A stretch of DNA of 6,524 bases from Actinomycetes bacterium (GTDB lineage Bacteria > Actinomycetota > Acidimicrobiia > Acidimicrobiales > Bog-793), in the NCBI GenBank assembly GCA_021785095.1, contig JAJYGM010000583.1, forward strand, positions 1-6,524, in the 5' to 3' direction. Position numbers and translations under genes: made by a program. The notes beneath the pieces are model-generated. The model was not told the origin of the DNA. It did no database searches and saw nothing but the letters and a program-made list of their open reading frames with translations. Position 1 is the stretch's first letter, and each line of letters opens with the position of its first letter. This document shows positions 5,144-6,524 of this stretch, in pieces.

Positions 5144-6524
5144 AGGAACCGATGCGGCGAGCGACGTGACAGGTCATCCAGCACGGCAGCAGCCCGAGAG
5201 CGATCTCGGGCACTCGGCGGCTCGGCTGAGGTGCTCCATGCGGACCGGTAGGCGCAATGCTCGACGAGCAGGGCGACACGGGCGAGGTCCTTGCTCCCGA
5301 GGACATGGCCGAGACGGGTGGCGTACTCACCGAGCGTCTCGGTCGCCGAGCGCGGGAAACCGGCTCGGGACCCGATCCGCTCGATCCTCATGGCCATGAT
5401 CCCCGCCCACTCCCGCGGCCGGCGCCGGCGCCGGCTCACGGTGGCGACGCCGCCGTAAGCGAGCAGGACGGCACCACCGGCCGACCCGATCGGTGCCCAC
5501 GGCAGGCGTGCCACGTATCCCCACAGGTCGTGGAGCAGCACGGTGCCCGGGTTCTCCGGGGCGAGGGGCACGTCGGTGGTCGGGTCGAAGCTCTGCCACC
5601 CGTAACCCGGGAAGTACACCTGCACCCAGGCGTGCGCGTCCTTCGCCTGGATCTCGTACAGGCCGGAGAACGGGTCGAAGGGGCCGGGCACGTACCCGAC
5701 TGCCTCGCGTGCCGGGATGCCGAGCGTGCGCAGCATCACCGTGAGCGACGTCGAGATCTGCTCGCAGTACCCGAGGCGGTTGCCGAAGAGGAACTCGTTC
5801 ACGGCGTCCTCCCCGGGCGCAAGCGGGGGGATGTCGGTCGAGTAGCGCGTGTGCGACCCCATCCACGCCTCGAGAGCGGCGACGATGCCCTCCCTCGAGG
5901 AGGCATGGGCGCGGCGCACGATCGACCGGGCGAGACGCCGGACGCGCGTGTACGAGTGAGGCAGCTGCAGCGCGTTCCGCATCTCCGGGCTCGACGCGAG
6001 GGACGCCGGTATCGGCGCCCGGTCCGTCGCCAGGGTCGACGGGCTCACCTCGTCGTCCTGCGAGATGACCGTGTAGACGGTCCCGGGCGTCATCGGCGCG
6101 GTGGAGCGAAGCTCGGCGTTGTTGCTGACGACGAGCGACTTTGCCGCGATGTAGACCTCGGTCGGCTGAGCCGTGGAGAAGATGAGGCTCGGCAGCGGTT
6201 GCTCGACGTAGAAGGTCTGGATGTTGAGCGGGCCCCGGCGGCCGTTCACGTCGGTCGAGGGAACCGCGAACGGCGACGGCCCGTGCACGGTCCTCGACCG
6301 CCGGTCGAGACGGGTCTCGCTCCACACCTGGCCGCTCCAGGTGTCGTAGGTCATGCCGAGGAAGTACCCTGGCCGGTCGGCCCGCACGCGCATGATCACG
6401 GTGTTGCCGAGCGAGCCACGGTCAGCGGTGTTGAAGGCGCCGGCGAACCCCACGTAGCCGCTCACCCCTGCGTGGCCACCGGGCTCGCCGAGATGTGAAG
6501 GCTCGCTCTGGTGGAGGCTCCCGG
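5113..6524 (-). CDS. Transglutaminase-like membrane protein, TgpA/DUF3488-DUF4129 type (5'-truncated by window edge)
   Basis: C-terminal part of a membrane protein with an extracytoplasmic transglutaminase-like (papain-fold) domain. A GTG at 6463-6465 could start a 450-residue frame, but the frame stays open to the right edge. Relatives begin with about six membrane helices, so the true start lies outside the window. Numbering from that GTG: the pre-core region DRGSLGNTVIMRVRADRP at 15-32 and TYDTWSGQVW at 39-48, typical of the family; a transglutaminase core at about 205-297 with the triad C234 (GYCEQ), H278 (DAHAW) and D294 (FDPTT); one membrane helix at about 327-343 followed by five arginines (345-349), which puts the tail inside; and a DUF4129-like helical tail at about 355-435 with TETLGEYATRL. 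Protease-like or cross-linking envelope roles are proposed for relatives, but the substrate is unknown. In actinobacteria these genes often sit beside MoxR ATPase and DUF58 genes, which would be beyond the edge. Confidence 0.88.
   Translation of the reverse strand, partial: GSLHQSEPSHLGEPGGHAGVSGYVGFAGAFNTADRGSLGNTVIMRVRADRPGYFLGMTYDTWSGQVWSETRLDRRSRTVHGPSPFAVPSTDVNGRRGPLNIQTFYVEQPLPSLIFSTAQPTEVYIAAKSLVVSNNAELRSTAPMTPGTVYTVISQDDEVSPSTLATDRAPIPASLASSPEMRNALQLPHSYTRVRRLARSIVRRAHASSREGIVAALEAWMGSHTRYSTDIPPLAPGEDAVNEFLFGNRLGYCEQISTSLTVMLRTLGIPAREAVGYVPGPFDPFSGLYEIQAKDAHAWVQVYFPGYGWQSFDPTTDVPLAPENPGTVLLHDLWGYVARLPWAPIGSAGGAVLLAYGGVATVSRRRRRPREWAGIMAMRIERIGSRAGFPRSATETLGEYATRLGHVLGSKDLARVALLVEHCAYRSAWSTSAEPPSARDRSRAAAVLDDLSRRSPHRFLHAKRRVASS

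Noticed and set aside
5257..6498. A 413-residue open frame on the plus strand opposite the transglutaminase-like gene
   Set aside because: The minus-strand frame has an intact Cys-His-Asp triad and family motifs; the plus frame is low in hydrophobic residues and shows no domain, so it is a shadow.

Overview
The window comes from a high-GC bacterial chromosome, most likely an actinomycete (Actinomycetota, perhaps Acidimicrobiia). The evidence is strong G/C bias at third codon positions, long spurious antisense frames, -10 elements of the TANNNT type without clear -35 boxes, and the mix of protein families. The lineage is inferred and no marker gene in the window settles it.

The layout, left to right, is six tightly packed genes with no gene-free stretch over 100 bases. 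(1) At 2-1357 (+) is the large subunit of exonuclease VII (xseA), cut by the left edge. (2) At 1354-1608 (+) is its small subunit (xseB), joined to xseA by an ATGA overlap, so both subunits come from one transcript. (3) At 1677-2552 (+) is a 3-hydroxybutyryl-CoA dehydrogenase of the FadB2 type, behind its own short leader. (4) At 2566-3867 (-) is a soluble class I type cytochrome P450, convergent with the dehydrogenase. A perfect 8-bp hairpin that contains both stop codons lies between them. (5) At 3944-5143 (+) is an NADH-dependent ferredoxin reductase, divergent from the P450 across a 76-bp intergenic region with two overlapping candidate -10 elements. (6) At 5113-6524 (-) is a membrane-anchored transglutaminase-like protein of the TgpA (DUF3488/transglutaminase/DUF4129) type. 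The right edge cuts it, and its 3' end overlaps the reductase gene by 31 bp.

How the genes fit together: exonuclease VII is a housekeeping DNA-repair enzyme and the transglutaminase-like protein belongs to the cell envelope. The middle block looks metabolic. The reductase could take electrons from NADH and pass them through a ferredoxin to the P450, which hydroxylates an unknown substrate. The acyl-CoA dehydrogenase would fit fatty-acid or side-chain oxidation, but its link to the P450 rests only on adjacency. No ferredoxin gene is visible in the window.

I see no mobile element, CRISPR array, RNA gene or clearly new system. The most notable points are structural: the stop-codon hairpin, the overlapping divergent promoter with a probably leaderless P450 transcript, the 31-bp convergent gene overlap, and an insertion in the OB-fold of XseA.
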